Assembly (NCBI GenBank): GCA_003576745.1 | Contig: QEVR01000001.1 | Location: 368,180 to 432,179 of the forward strand | DNA from: Candidatus Uhrbacteria bacterium | GTDB lineage: Bacteria > Patescibacteriota > Patescibacteriia > 2-12-FULL-60-25 | Length of the DNA: 64,000 nucleotides | Direction of reading: 5' to 3' | Shown: in pieces, positions 48,670-57,401 of the stretch | Layout: every line of letters begins with the position of its first letter | Numbering within the stretch: the first letter of the stretch is position 1 | Position numbers and translations under genes: made by a program | Notes under the pieces: generated by a model | The model's input: the letters and a program-made list of their open reading frames with translations, nothing else | Database searches by the model: none | Told to the model about the DNA's origin: nothing

Positions 48670-50129
48670 ATACAATTGTTTCTCGTTCGATTCTCGCTCT
48701 TCCATGGGTTTTGGCCGTGTTTATTTTCGCTTGGCTTGTAATACAGCGCTTTCCGCCATCGGGAGTAGTTGTTTTTGATATTCCGTTCGATGGCTCCAGC
48801 GCATGGATGGATCCTTTTCTTCCGGCTGAACGCACGACATCGCCGGGTGCCCAGCCGGAGGGCTGGAGGGGCCAGCGCATTCTTCAGGATCCGGTATATT
48901 CAGCCGCGCGGCTGCCTGGCGTATATGAAGACGTTCGAGTGACCGTCGAGTTTCGGCCAATCCGTCAGCCGCTCATTGAACTCGGCCTCTTGCGAGACGA
49001 AGCATCGCTTTCGTATGAGTTTCAGCCGCTCTGGTTTGGGCCGTTAGAGGATGGATGGACAGAGTCGGAAGGAAGCGGGCGCCATGGCTATATCCGAAAC
49101 GGAGAATCGCCGGAGATTCTCGGATCATCGAATTATCAGCGTCTCGCGCTTTGGCACGCCTCTGCCACCGAGGCGATAATGAGTGATGCGTCGGCAGAAC
49201 CGGTACGGACAGATGTCTCACTTCGGGGATCACATGATTTTTGGTTTTTGCCTTCCGGCAATGCGATCGACGTTTCTTTTGAGCTTCAGGATTCGAATCG
49301 GAAGCAGGGGAGAGAGACGGTGGTGTTTCAGTTGTGGCGCGGCGGCGAACTCATGCGACTCGATGCCGCCGGTATCGGCGGTTCGCGCGATATGCGCATG
49401 GGCGAGGTTTTTACCAAGAGTCTGCGCTGGCAAGATCTTTCCCCTGGCGTGTACCGCCTGCAATTTATCGCTGACGATGACGTATTTATCCGCTCCGTCA
49501 CTACGCCGAACCGGCGATGGGTTATCGGCCCCCGGCTCTCCTTCGGGGACATTGTGGGATATAAAGATGGTATTCAGCCGGGTTTGGCCTGGACGAATTC
49601 GCGGCATATTGTTTTTGAAACCCTGCACGCCGAGGGACTGCAAACCGTGCAGGTGGGTGACGCGGCCATTAAGGTTCAAAGAACGCATGACACGTATGAA
49701 TTCGACCGAACGGATAATGACATCGTTCCGCAGAAGGTTGTGGCTCCTGCCGGCGATATCCGGATTATCGGCGACGGGTGGTTCGCTCTTTCTCCCGATC
49801 GTTTTTTTGCGCCGGAACCCCGGCGCGTCACGGCTTCTATGGATCCTGACCGCGAAGGTATCCGCGCTATTCTTACGCCATATCGCAGACCGGAGCCCCT
49901 CGGTGACGGCTGGTACCGGCAAACGCTCACATTCCGCATCGATCCTGGATCCGATCATATGCGGCTCTCTGTATCGGCGCCGGGTCTGCTCACGCGGGCT
50001 GGGGCCGTAGATATACGACGCGTCACGCTCGAATATCGGCGCGCGGCCGTTTCCTGGGAGGATTGGTGGCGTATTCTCCGGAGCGAAGCGGTAAATGCCT
50101 GGCGCAGGCTTTTTATCTATGCAACATAA
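48666..50129 (+). CDS. Membrane-anchored extracellular protein, unknown
   Basis: 487 aa. One N-terminal anchor (RSILALPWVLAVFIFAWLVI) and a large beta-rich outer domain in two halves: RLPGVYEDVRVTVEFRPIRQ, DFWFLPSGNAIDVSFELQDS, LSPGVYRLQFIADDDVFIRS, then a last beta domain before WEDWWRILRSEAVNAWRRLF, which may form a second amphipathic helix. Beta-sandwich layout suggests carbohydrate or ligand binding. It is coupled to the membrane glycosyltransferase (4 nt overlap) and to the next gene (11 nt overlap), so the three are one unit. I do not recognise a family. Confidence 0.7.
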   Translation: MNTIVSRSILALPWVLAVFIFAWLVIQRFPPSGVVVFDIPFDGSSAWMDPFLPAERTTSPGAQPEGWRGQRILQDPVYSAARLPGVYEDVRVTVEFRPIRQPLIELGLLRDEASLSYEFQPLWFGPLEDGWTESEGSGRHGYIRNGESPEILGSSNYQRLALWHASATEAIMSDASAEPVRTDVSLRGSHDFWFLPSGNAIDVSFELQDSNRKQGRETVVFQLWRGGELMRLDAAGIGGSRDMRMGEVFTKSLRWQDLSPGVYRLQFIADDDVFIRSVTTPNRRWVIGPRLSFGDIVGYKDGIQPGLAWTNSRHIVFETLHAEGLQTVQVGDAAIKVQRTHDTYEFDRTDNDIVPQKVVAPAGDIRIIGDGWFALSPDRFFAPEPRRVTASMDPDREGIRAILTPYRRPEPLGDGWYRQTLTFRIDPGSDHMRLSVSAPGLLTRAGAVDIRRVTLEYRRAAVSWEDWWRILRSEAVNAWRRLFIYAT

Positions 50130-50478
50130 TTCTCTGATTTGGCGATTGCTTCGGCATACGGGAATGGCGCTTGGGATATTGGTTATCGCAATGCTGTTTA
50201 TGGAAGCCGCTGCACCGGGTTCGGTTATGCCCTATATCGATCCGCTTCCCCTCGGTGTTCTTGCTCTTCTTCTTCTCGCATTTGATGCGTATACAGCTAC
50301 GGCATCAAGGCGGTTTTACCTTGCATGTTCCCTAACGGGCGCTTCTGTAGCCGGTCTCGCACTTGTCGTTATGATCGGCTATGGCGGCGGGCGTTCCGAT
50401 GCCCTCGCAGGAATCCTGCTGCTCGCGCTTCTCGCAGGATCCTTTGGATTCGCGGCGTGGCCTGAAAAAGAATCATAG
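50119..50478 (+). CDS. Small membrane protein
   Basis: 119 aa with three to four membrane helices: HTGMALGILVIAMLFMEAAA, PLGVLALLLLAFDAY, ACSLTGASVAGLALVVMIGY and LAGILLLALLAGSFGFAAW. The start ATG 50119 overlaps the end of the previous gene by 11 nt, typical of coupling. Ends with a short charged tail PEKES. No conserved motif known to me. As the third member of the GT-C operon it may be a subunit or accessory of that membrane complex. Confidence 0.65.
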   Translation: MQHNSLIWRLLRHTGMALGILVIAMLFMEAAAPGSVMPYIDPLPLGVLALLLLAFDAYTATASRRFYLACSLTGASVAGLALVVMIGYGGGRSDALAGILLLALLAGSFGFAAWPEKES

Positions 50479-50570
50479 TTTTGTTCAACGATGCTATACC
50501 TGCCAGGCATTCGCATGAGCTTCTGCCACTTGCCGGAAACCCAACGACTATGCTGAAGTGAGCTGAACGT

Positions 50571-51629
50571 ATGAAGCTCTTGGTTACGGGCGGTGCCGGA
50601 TTTATCGGCACGAATTATATCCATTATGTTCTTGATACCCATCCGACTGACGAGGTGGTCGTCCTTGATGCACTCACATATGCGGGCAATATCGAAAATT
50701 TTCAGCGTATTGAACATAATCCGAGGTTTCGATTCGTCAAGGGCGATATTTGCGATGCGGCATTGGTAGATAAGCTTGTTCAGCAGGTAGACGCCGTGGT
50801 GCACATTGCGGCGGAAACGCATGTGGATCGTTCGATTCATAATGCCGATGACTTTGTCCGTACGAATGTCCTCGGAACCCAGGTGCTTCTGGATGCCTGT
50901 CGAAAACATTTCAATAAGCGCTTCCATCATGTATCGACGGATGAAGTATTCGGATCCCTTGGACGCACAGGAATTTTCCGCGAAAATACACCGTATGAAC
51001 CCCGGAGCCCCTATAGCGCGTCCAAGGCAGGTGCAGACCACCTTGTCAGCGCGGCATTTCATACGCATGGCCAGGCGGTGACCATCTCGAATTGCACCAA
51101 TAACTACGGCCCATACTGCTTTCCGGAAAAATTTATTCCTCTGTTCATTACGAATCTTCTTGAGGGAAAAAAAGTGCCCCTTTATGGCGATGGAATGAAT
51201 ATTCGCGATTGGATATATGTCGCGGATCACTGCAAAGGCATCGATGTGGCGCTCCGGAAAGGACGAAATGGCGAGACGTATTGTTTTGGCGGCAGAAATG
51301 AACGAAGCAATACCGAGGTAGCGCAGATGATTTTGTTCGAAATGGGATATGGGCAGGAAATGATCCAGACGGTCCGCGACCGGCCGGGACACGATCGCCG
51401 GTATGCCATTGATCCTGAAAAGGCCGAAACCGAACTTGGCTGGGCGGCAGAGACCCCGTTTTTACACGGGCTTCGAAAAACGATTGAATGGTATAAAACG
51501 AATACGAGCTGGTGGAAACGTATAAAAAACGGTGAGTATCGGGAGTATTATGAAAAACAATACGGGGTGAATGGCATTACCGGGCCCGCTCCTGAAAGAC
51601 CGTTTGACATTCGGGGAGAAAAGACGTAG
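50571..51629 (+). CDS. rmlB: dTDP-glucose 4,6-dehydratase
   Basis: 352 aa, extended short-chain dehydrogenase. Converts dTDP-glucose to dTDP-4-keto-6-deoxyglucose. Seen: NAD-binding GGAGFIGTNYIHYVL, AAETHVDRSIHNADDFVRTN, the STDEVFGSL motif (Thr-Asp-Glu acid/base), YSASKAGADHLV (Tyr-x3-Lys), NCTNNYGPYCFPEKFIPLFI and the C-terminal RDWIYVADHCKGI. All catalytic residues present. Partner of the RmlA gene at 52552; the two would feed 6-deoxysugars into the glycan made by the glycosyltransferases. rmlC and rmlD are not in this window. Confidence 0.95.
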   Translation: MKLLVTGGAGFIGTNYIHYVLDTHPTDEVVVLDALTYAGNIENFQRIEHNPRFRFVKGDICDAALVDKLVQQVDAVVHIAAETHVDRSIHNADDFVRTNVLGTQVLLDACRKHFNKRFHHVSTDEVFGSLGRTGIFRENTPYEPRSPYSASKAGADHLVSAAFHTHGQAVTISNCTNNYGPYCFPEKFIPLFITNLLEGKKVPLYGDGMNIRDWIYVADHCKGIDVALRKGRNGETYCFGGRNERSNTEVAQMILFEMGYGQEMIQTVRDRPGHDRRYAIDPEKAETELGWAAETPFLHGLRKTIEWYKTNTSWWKRIKNGEYREYYEKQYGVNGITGPAPERPFDIRGEKT

Positions 51630-51660
51630 TGCTTAGGGGCACGTTGGAAAGGAGCAGCCA

Positions 51661-52049
51661 TGTCTGAAACCGTACGAATGCCCGTCTGCCGAGTCCGGGG
51701 CGTATTCGCCAAGGATTCGAGGAAGGTGGAAAATCCTCTTGTGACTCTCGGGAAGGGGGACCGCCTGACCTACAATGAAGCATCGCATGAGCTCCGATAC
51801 ACGAGTTCGTGCATGAGGGTGACTGATCCGCAGAGTCCCGACAAGCTCGTGTTTTTGGAGGGGCCTCTCGAAATCGCTTGCTACCCGGGCAATGCCGATG
51901 ACCCTGATCATCTAGGAACCGCGGAGGTGCAGAAACTGCCGGCGGCCATCGAGAGCATCCGTCTTCTTATCTACGCGATTCTTCTCGGTACCTCGGCAGC
52001 CGTCTCCGAAACGATGGACGGCCAGAACATCGTGTGGACGCTCGTGTAG
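51661..52049 (+). CDS. Lone accessory gene, unknown soluble protein
   Basis: 129 aa. A strong AAAGGAGCAGCC ribosome site before the ATG and a hairpin after the stop, i.e. the style of the 10.5-14.2 kb operon, not of its rml neighbours. Protein: TVRMPVCRVRGVFAKDSRKV, a beta-rich middle (GDRLTYNEASHELRYTSSCM, KLVFLEGPLEIACYPGN), then a helix ESIRLLIYAILLGTSAAVSE and DGQNIVWTLV. No signal peptide. Not recognised. It is inserted between rmlB and rmlA, two genes normally side by side, so it looks like a recent single-gene insertion. Confidence 0.7.
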
Positions 52050-52089
52050 GGGAAACCGCAGGAAGGGGATGCCATCCATTTCGTTCATA

Positions 52090-52122
52090 AACCCGCTGTC
52101 GCGCAGATGGCGGGTTCTCTTT
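52090..52122 (+). terminator. Hairpin/terminator after the 51661 gene
   Basis: AACCCGC pairs with GCGGGTT (7 bp, extra inner CTG/CAG pairs), then TCTCTTT. 40 nt past the stop. Weaker U-run than the other terminators here. Confidence 0.6.
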
Positions 52123-52139
52123 AATTCATCGGCGAGTGT

Positions 52140-52500
52140 CGGGCGCGGAGAATGCAGGGAGTCGGGAGTGGGCCATGGGTCGTGAGGTATGGGCTTTGGG
52201 TTATGAGCCGTGCGGCGAGCGGGATGCGGGAAGTGCGTGGGATGTAGTTGCGTAAGGTGGGACATAATTCTCCCCGAATCCCGTTCCCTTTGCCCTTGGG
52301 CCAGTACGTTCGTAGGTCCGTAAGTCGTGAGCCTTGCGCCGTGCGTCGTGAGCCTTGCGCCCGAAACCTGTAACCACTCACTACTCACTTGTTCCTTTTC
52401 ACCAATTGCCAAAAGCCATCATCTGCAAGCTTCCTCATAACCCATAACTCATAACCTTTTTCCTTAGCCTTTAGCCTGAAGTTCCCATCTGGTCAAAAAA
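52140..52500 (+). repeat. Mosaic palindromic intergenic repeat, copy 14 (long)
   Basis: GGGAGTCGGGAGTGGGCC, GGTCGTGAGGTATGGGC, GGTTATGAGCCGTGCGGC, GATGTAGTTGCGTAAGGTGG, a degraded core hairpin (GGGACATAATTCTCCCC), CCGTTCCCTTTGCCC, GTTCGTAGGTCCGTAAGTCG, GTGAGCCTTGCGCC words and TTGCCAAAAGCC. Nothing else seen in the 502 nt gap apart from the terminator. Confidence 0.85.
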
Positions 52501-52551
52501 CGGACATTCCCGTAAGCTCCATCAATCCCTTGGGACGCGTATCGGAACATT

Positions 52552-53628
52552 ATGAAAGCTCTCATTACGGCGGGCGGGCGCGCGACACGCCTGCGCCCTA
52601 TTACGCACACGCTCAATAAGCACCTGATTCCATTGGCAAACAAACCGATGATTTTTTATGCAATCCAAAACATCTCCGATATCGGAATATCAGACATCGG
52701 CATTAGCGTGAATCCGGGAGAAGAAGAGGTCCAAAAAATCTGCGGTGACGGATCGAAGTGGGGTGTGCGGCTTACGTATATCGAACAGAAGGGCGGACCG
52801 CTCGGCATCGCGCATGTCGTGAATAATGCACGCGATTTTCTCGGAAACGAGCCGTTCATTTTTTATCTCGGGGATAATATTATCTTGAGCGGACTTCAAC
52901 GATTCGTTGATGCATTTGAAATGAATGATCTTAATTGCGTGCTCGCATTATCGAGAGTTTCGGATCCCCAGCGTTTCGGTGTTCCGGAAATACGGGATGG
53001 TCGCATCATACGCGTCGATGAAAAACCTTCACAGCCGAAAAGCGAATACGCTGTTACAGGTATTTATGTGTATGATTCGAGTTTTTTTGAAGCCTTCGGA
53101 CATATCCATCCTTCAGCACGCGGGGAGTATGAAATTTCCGACGTGCATACATGGCTTATCGCAAATGGGTATCGGGTCGGTTATGAGGAAATCACCGGCT
53201 GGTGGAAGGATACGGGAAAGCCTGAGGATTTGCTGCACGGGAATGATCTTTTGCTGGACGGACTCTCGGGCCAGGTTTTTGAGAACGGGGTACGCATCGA
53301 TGCCGGTGCGATCATTGAAGGGGTTGCCGTTGTGGGCCAGGGATCGCACATTGGTTCGGGGACCATCCTCAAGGGTCCCGTGAGCATCGGAAAAAACTGC
53401 AGCATGAAAAACGCCGTTATTGGACCATACGTTTCATTATCCGATCATGTTACTATTGATGGGGCGCAGATTGAGCGGAGCATCGTCATGGAAGGTACGC
53501 GCATTTCGATTCCCGAAGAGATTTGTGATTCCATTTTTGGTCGGAATGTTACGGCGCATCCCTCGGAGAGCGCTCCTCCGGGAAAGCGGAGATATCTCTT
53601 AGGGGATAATGCCGTCGTTCACCTTTAG
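52552..53628 (+). CDS. rmlA: Glucose-1-phosphate thymidylyltransferase, long (RmlA/StrD) type
   Basis: 358 aa. Activates glucose-1-phosphate with dTTP to dTDP-glucose. N-terminal nucleotidyltransferase: ALITAGGRATRLRPITHTLN, KHLIPLANKPMIFYAIQNIS, PFIFYLGDNIILSG (metal Asp), RFGVPEIRDGRIIRVDEKPS, SEYAVTGIYVYDSSFFEA. The last 100 residues are a left-handed beta helix (VVGQGSHIGSGTILKGPVSI), as in the long form of StrD/RfbA-like proteins. Its product is the substrate of RmlB. ATG 52552 is preceded by GGAACATT, a poor ribosome site. Confidence 0.93.
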   Translation: MKALITAGGRATRLRPITHTLNKHLIPLANKPMIFYAIQNISDIGISDIGISVNPGEEEVQKICGDGSKWGVRLTYIEQKGGPLGIAHVVNNARDFLGNEPFIFYLGDNIILSGLQRFVDAFEMNDLNCVLALSRVSDPQRFGVPEIRDGRIIRVDEKPSQPKSEYAVTGIYVYDSSFFEAFGHIHPSARGEYEISDVHTWLIANGYRVGYEEITGWWKDTGKPEDLLHGNDLLLDGLSGQVFENGVRIDAGAIIEGVAVVGQGSHIGSGTILKGPVSIGKNCSMKNAVIGPYVSLSDHVTIDGAQIERSIVMEGTRISIPEEICDSIFGRNVTAHPSESAPPGKRRYLLGDNAVVHL

Positions 53629-53649
53629 CATCCATTGTCTCTACTTGGC

Positions 53650-54948
53650 ATGAGAAAACGTTTTTATCGGGCTCCATTTCATCGAAGAATCCTTCCATGG
53701 GTTTTTATAATCATTTTTTTCGCCATGGCTCCAGCTGTGGTTTTTTATACCGCCGGGTACCGTTACAATCCCAAAAAAGGCGTTATTGAAAGGAATGGCA
53801 CGTTGATCGTGGATTCCATTCCCAAAGGAGCGAGTATTACATTAAATGGATCTGTTGTGCCTGAGCGCAGTCCGGTGACCTTACAAAATGTCGCTCCGGG
53901 AACCTATACAATTCGAGTAACATCGCCAGGATACTCAATATGGGAAAAAACGCTTGATGTGCGGCCGGAACGGGTGACCTTTGCGAATCATATACATTTA
54001 TGGAAGACATCAGGGCCCGTTTTCCTCGTGCCGGAACATGTACGTGGAATTCGCGCAAGTCCGAGCGGGCGCTATCTTGCTGCGCTTGCCGGCGATGCGA
54101 CGTCTTCTCTCCTCATCTTTGATCTTTCCAACGACACGGCGGAATTTTTACCTTTTTCCTCGACTGTCGCAACGAGCCAACGCGTGGAATTAACCTGGAA
54201 TGATGCAGAAACAGCCGTTCTTGTTCGAGAATTGCCCGGCTCGGCGTACTTGGCTGAACGAAAGGGGTCTGTCCAAAAGCTTCCTGACGGTTTTTATCGG
54301 TGGGACGGAGGAACGCTCATCGGCGCATTGGAGGGCGAAATGCTGATGTACAGCGTATCGAACGGAGATATCCGGCGGACACCGCTCCCTAACGACGTCA
54401 TTGATGAACAAAACGGTTTCCGTCTTTTTCGGCGGAATGGCGGCACAGTTCTCGGAGAGGTACGGACCCCTGATCGGGTATTTGAACTTCCTTCCGGAAA
54501 CTGGCATTTCGCCGGTCGTATTTCGGGGTACCCGTTCGTCACGGATGGTAATCGGTGGCTGGGGATTGATGTCGAAGAGAACACACGTGAGGGGCTATCG
54601 TTCTTTTCCGATGATGCGCCCGACATTCTTCAAAAATCCGGAGAGACATTCGTGATTACCCGAACAGGGGGCGAGCTTTGGCTAACGATCATCGGGAGAA
54701 GCTCGGAATTACTTGTACGGAAAAGCCAAGCGATTACAGGCGCGGTGTGGCATCGACTTGGCGAACAAAATTTTTATTCAACGCAAGCCGCTGTTCAGGC
54801 TTTAGACATCGATTCAAGGAACGGAAGGTATGAAACGAGGCTCGCATCATTCGATGAAATAGACGGAATGACAAAAGCAAGAAATGTCTTATATATCGCG
54901 GGGGTTCGCGATGGACAGCGGGGGATATACCGCCTCGACGTAGAGTAG
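53650..54948 (+). CDS. Membrane-anchored PEGA-domain protein
   Basis: 432 aa from ATG 53650; a TTG 15 nt earlier is less likely. One N-terminal helix (ILPWVFIIIFFAMAPAVVFY), then a PEGA domain at about 45-110: GTLIVDSIPKGASITLNGSV and VAPGTYTIRVTSPGYSIWEK. The rest is about 300 residues of WD/propeller-like beta blades (GRYLAALAGDATSSLLIFDL, GVRDGQRGIYRLDV). PEGA domains are found in surface proteins that bind wall or S-layer. Placed after rmlA with 21 nt. Role unknown; likely exposed on the cell surface. Confidence 0.82.
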   Translation: MRKRFYRAPFHRRILPWVFIIIFFAMAPAVVFYTAGYRYNPKKGVIERNGTLIVDSIPKGASITLNGSVVPERSPVTLQNVAPGTYTIRVTSPGYSIWEKTLDVRPERVTFANHIHLWKTSGPVFLVPEHVRGIRASPSGRYLAALAGDATSSLLIFDLSNDTAEFLPFSSTVATSQRVELTWNDAETAVLVRELPGSAYLAERKGSVQKLPDGFYRWDGGTLIGALEGEMLMYSVSNGDIRRTPLPNDVIDEQNGFRLFRRNGGTVLGEVRTPDRVFELPSGNWHFAGRISGYPFVTDGNRWLGIDVEENTREGLSFFSDDAPDILQKSGETFVITRTGGELWLTIIGRSSELLVRKSQAITGAVWHRLGEQNFYSTQAAVQALDIDSRNGRYETRLASFDEIDGMTKARNVLYIAGVRDGQRGIYRLDVE

Positions 54949-54950
54949 AC

Positions 54951-54979
54951 TTGACGATTTTGTCGTCATCATATACAGT
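54951..54979 (+). promoter_or_regulatory. Promoter of the orphan RNA (TTGACG-17-TACAGT)
   Basis: -35 TTGACG at 54951-54956, 17 nt spacer, -10 TACAGT at 54974-54979. Directly follows the PEGA gene stop. Predicted start near 54986. Confidence 0.8.
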
Positions 54980-54985
54980 CTGTTT

Positions 54986-55342
54986 GCTCATTTACCGGGT
55001 TGAGATGCGCTCCCCGGTAAAATAGATGTAGGACTGGCGCGGTGACGATTCTCCCTCACGTCCTCGTGTCCAGTTGGCAAAAAACGTCCATTCCGTTCTC
55101 CTGGTAGAGCTTCGGCGAACCTTCGCGGTCCCCCCTCTCCCGACAAAAGAGCGGAAAGCGGCGTTGCGTTCCGCCGCGGACTGTTCCAGCAGAGAGCCCC
55201 GGTTTTCCGGGATGTGCCTACAATGCCACACGCTGGGCGTTCGGACGCCCGCTCGGTCCCATTCCCTCGGTAGGATGGCCGGGCGCCCAGCTCTCTCCTG
55301 GTTTCTTCATCTTCAAAAAGACACCGCCAACGGTGTCTTTTT
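54986..55342 (+). ncRNA. Orphan structured RNA, about 357 nt
   Basis: Own promoter, own terminator and no convincing coding frame. It starts with a 9 bp hairpin, TTTACCGGG with CCCGGTAAA (54991-55021). Inside are several strong hairpins: GCGGAA...TTCCGC, CCCGG-TTTT-CCGGG, GGGCGT-TCG-GACGCCC, and a long-range pairing AGAGAG (before the CCCGG loop) with CTCTCT (near 55292). It ends in a perfect 12 bp terminator. Size fits tmRNA or RNase P RNA, but I find neither a T-arm/CCA end nor the GAGGAAAGTCC core; SRP RNA motifs are absent too. It may be a diverged housekeeping RNA or a new class. Confidence 0.7.
55315..55342 (+). terminator. Terminator of the orphan RNA
   Basis: AAAAAGACACCG pairs with CGGTGTCTTTTT (12 bp), CCAA loop. 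Very strong. Confidence 0.93.
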
Positions 55343-55392
55343 ATGTCAGGAGACGTTCCCGGGCGCCATTTACGAAATGTTTCAGAGGCTTT

Positions 55393-56706
55393 ATGATTCC
55401 CGTCATGCCGTTTTCGTATTCGTTTACCCCTAAACCGAAATTCCCTTCTTATACCGTCATAGCGATCACGATTTTTTTGACGTTTCTCGCAGGATTGGGG
55501 ATCGGTCTCGGTCAGGGACTTCGAATAACGCGGTCAACGCAGAACGCTATTATCGGCTCCGGCGCAACGAATACTGGCATGTTGGGCTCTGTTATCGGCG
55601 TGGGCGGGGCGCCTCCGCGGGGCATTGCCAAAGACGTGGATTTTCGTTTGTTCTGGGACGTATGGAATGATCTTCGTTCCGATTTCGTCCATCAGCCCGT
55701 ATCGGAACAGGCGCTATTCTACGGCGCCTTAAAAGGAATGGCCGCGTCGTTGGACGATCCGTATACAATGTATTTCGAGCCTTCGGACGCGGAGGAGTTT
55801 TTGAACGGGCTGAAAGGAGAATTCTCCGGCATCGGAGCGGAAATCGGGGTAAAGGAGAATCGCTTGCAAATTATTTCGCCGCTCCCAGATTCACCGGCGG
55901 AGCGCGCGGGAGTTCGCGCACGCGATCTTATTTTGAAAATTGACGGGGAAGATTCCCTCGAAATGCCTGTAAATGAGGCCGTCACGAAAATCCGAGGACC
56001 GAAAGGAACGAATGTCGTATTAACGCTCGGGCGGCTCGGTCGAGACGATAAAGGTGAACAGACGATAGAAACGATCGAGCTTCCTATTACGCGCGATACG
56101 ATCGTGGTAAAAAGCGTTGCCGTATCGCGGGAGGAAAATGGAATATTCCTTATAGAAATACGAGGTTTTAACGAAGATGTTTCCGAGGAGTTTACCCGGG
56201 CCGTAGACGAAGCTCTCGCTGGAAGCGCGAAAGGCCTCGTGATCGATGTTCGCAATAATCCCGGAGGATATCTTGATAAAGCGGTCGCCGTGACCGGGGA
56301 ATGGGTGAAGGAGGATATCGTTGTACAGCAAAAGGAGCGCGGTGAAATCCGCGAACGCTATCGAGGGACGGGGCGGGGAAAGCTCCGAGGCATTCCGACT
56401 ATCGTGCTCGTGAATGAGGGGTCGGCATCCGCATCTGAAATTCTCGCCGGCGCGCTTCAGGATTATGGATTGGCAACGATTGTGGGTAAACAAACGTTCG
56501 GGAAAGGTTCGGTACAGGATTTGAAAGAATATGAGGAGGGCGGTGCGCTCAAGGTGACAATCGCTGAATGGCTGACGCCGAATGGACGCTCTATTGACAA
56601 GGAAGGGATAGCGCCGGATGTTGATGTGGACATGACGCCTGAAGACTACAATGCAGACAAAGACCCCCAGCTCGAAAAAGCCCTCGAGCTTCTCCAAGCA
56701 GAGTAA
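55393..56706 (+). CDS. ctpA: C-terminal processing protease (S41) with PDZ domain
   Basis: 437 aa. One N-terminal anchor (YTVIAITIFLTFLAGLGIGL), so the protease lies outside. PDZ domain: FSGIGAEIGVKENRLQIISP, LPDSPAERAGVRARDLILKI, AVTKIRGPKGTNVVLTL. Catalytic core: IDVRNNPGGYLDKAVAV, EGSASASEILAGALQDYG (Ser) and KQTFGKGSVQ (Lys), the Ser/Lys dyad. It trims the C-termini of exported proteins and wall enzymes. Start 55393 or 55405; both give the same domain. Upstream is the orphan RNA terminator, downstream the overlapping Nudix gene. Confidence 0.92.
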   Translation: MIPVMPFSYSFTPKPKFPSYTVIAITIFLTFLAGLGIGLGQGLRITRSTQNAIIGSGATNTGMLGSVIGVGGAPPRGIAKDVDFRLFWDVWNDLRSDFVHQPVSEQALFYGALKGMAASLDDPYTMYFEPSDAEEFLNGLKGEFSGIGAEIGVKENRLQIISPLPDSPAERAGVRARDLILKIDGEDSLEMPVNEAVTKIRGPKGTNVVLTLGRLGRDDKGEQTIETIELPITRDTIVVKSVAVSREENGIFLIEIRGFNEDVSEEFTRAVDEALAGSAKGLVIDVRNNPGGYLDKAVAVTGEWVKEDIVVQQKERGEIRERYRGTGRGKLRGIPTIVLVNEGSASASEILAGALQDYGLATIVGKQTFGKGSVQDLKEYEEGGALKVTIAEWLTPNGRSIDKEGIAPDVDVDMTPEDYNADKDPQLEKALELLQAE

Positions 56707-57217
56707 TAGCCAAAGTTCCCGGCGCGCGGCACGAAAGCCGTATAAGCGTCGGGCCCTTGGCAAACCGACGAAGCACGAGCTTTCGGCCGGAGGGATTATT
56801 TACCGCAAACGGAACGGGCAAGTAGAAGTCTTTTTTATCAAGGACCCGTACGGTCGGTGGACATTCCCTAAGGGACATCAGGAACTAGGGGAGACGCTTG
56901 CGGAAACGGCAGTTCGTGAAATTCGGGAGGAGACGAATCTCGAAGGTCTCCGACTCGTCGCTCCGCTCGGACGGACGAGCTTTACATTCAGGAGAGACGG
57001 TAATGTCATCGAAAAAACCGTCTATCTCTTTTTGTTCGAGGCGCCGCTTGATGCAAAGGAGAAATTCACCGGAGAAGGGGCTATTTGGGAGGGCGCGTGG
57101 ATGCAGGTGCATAAAGCCTTTAATGCGAGCGGATATCGAAATCTTGATCGTCTCCTTGGGAATGCGATGCGGATTATTACCGAAAAAGAAGGGGGGATGG
57201 AGAAGGGGAAGAAGTAG
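56651..57217 (+). CDS. Nudix hydrolase
   Basis: 188 aa. The start overlaps the protease gene by 56 nt; no other start fits before the domain. A basic, Ser/Lys-rich N-terminal stretch of 40 residues (SSKKPSSFSKQSNSQSSRRA) is followed by the Nudix fold: ELSAGGIIYRKRNGQVEVFF, then the Nudix box KGHQELGETLAETAVREIRE, ending ETNLEGL, exact to the GX5EX7REUXEEXGU pattern. It hydrolyses a nucleoside diphosphate linked to another group; diadenosine polyphosphate or (d)NTP clean-up enzymes look like this, but the substrate cannot be read. The last residues (MEKGKK) and the stop come from the next repeat. Confidence 0.88.
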   Translation: MQTKTPSSKKPSSFSKQSNSQSSRRAARKPYKRRALGKPTKHELSAGGIIYRKRNGQVEVFFIKDPYGRWTFPKGHQELGETLAETAVREIREETNLEGLRLVAPLGRTSFTFRRDGNVIEKTVYLFLFEAPLDAKEKFTGEGAIWEGAWMQVHKAFNASGYRNLDRLLGNAMRIITEKEGGMEKGKK

Positions 57218-57370
57218 GAAGTGGGGAGTGGGATATAGGGGCGCGGCATGCCGCGCCCTGAGGATGTCGTTGCGTAGGGGGAGCATAATTCTCCCCGAAC
57301 TCCGTAACCCATTCCCTTAGCCCTTTGCCCTTTTTCCCTGATTCGCAATTTGTTCATACCATTCGTCATA
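57205..57370 (+). repeat. Mosaic palindromic intergenic repeat, copy 15
   Basis: Begins in the Nudix gene end (GGGGAAGAAGTAGGAAGTGG), then the perfect 20 bp palindrome GGGCGCGGCATGCCGCGCCC (57239-57258), GTTGCGTAGG, a core hairpin GGGGAG/CTCCCC (57277-57296), ACTCCGTAACCCATTCCC and CCCTTTGCCC words. Confidence 0.88.
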
Positions 57371-57382
57371 GACTGTTCCGTC

Positions 57383-57391
57383 TGCTATGAT
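57383..57391 (+). promoter_or_regulatory. Extended -10 (TGCTATGAT) of pyrG
   Basis: TGC followed by TATGAT, 10 nt before ATG 57402. This -10 also contains an ATG that is in frame (57387), but it would not be transcribed, which favours 57402 as the start. Confidence 0.55.
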
Positions 57392-57401
57392 CTTGTTCAA
57401 T

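Noticed and set aside
54992..55433. Open frames of 79 and 119 codons across the orphan RNA
   Set aside because: No ribosome site, Arg/Pro-rich composition expected from GC-rich stems, and the plus-strand one runs through a perfect terminator.
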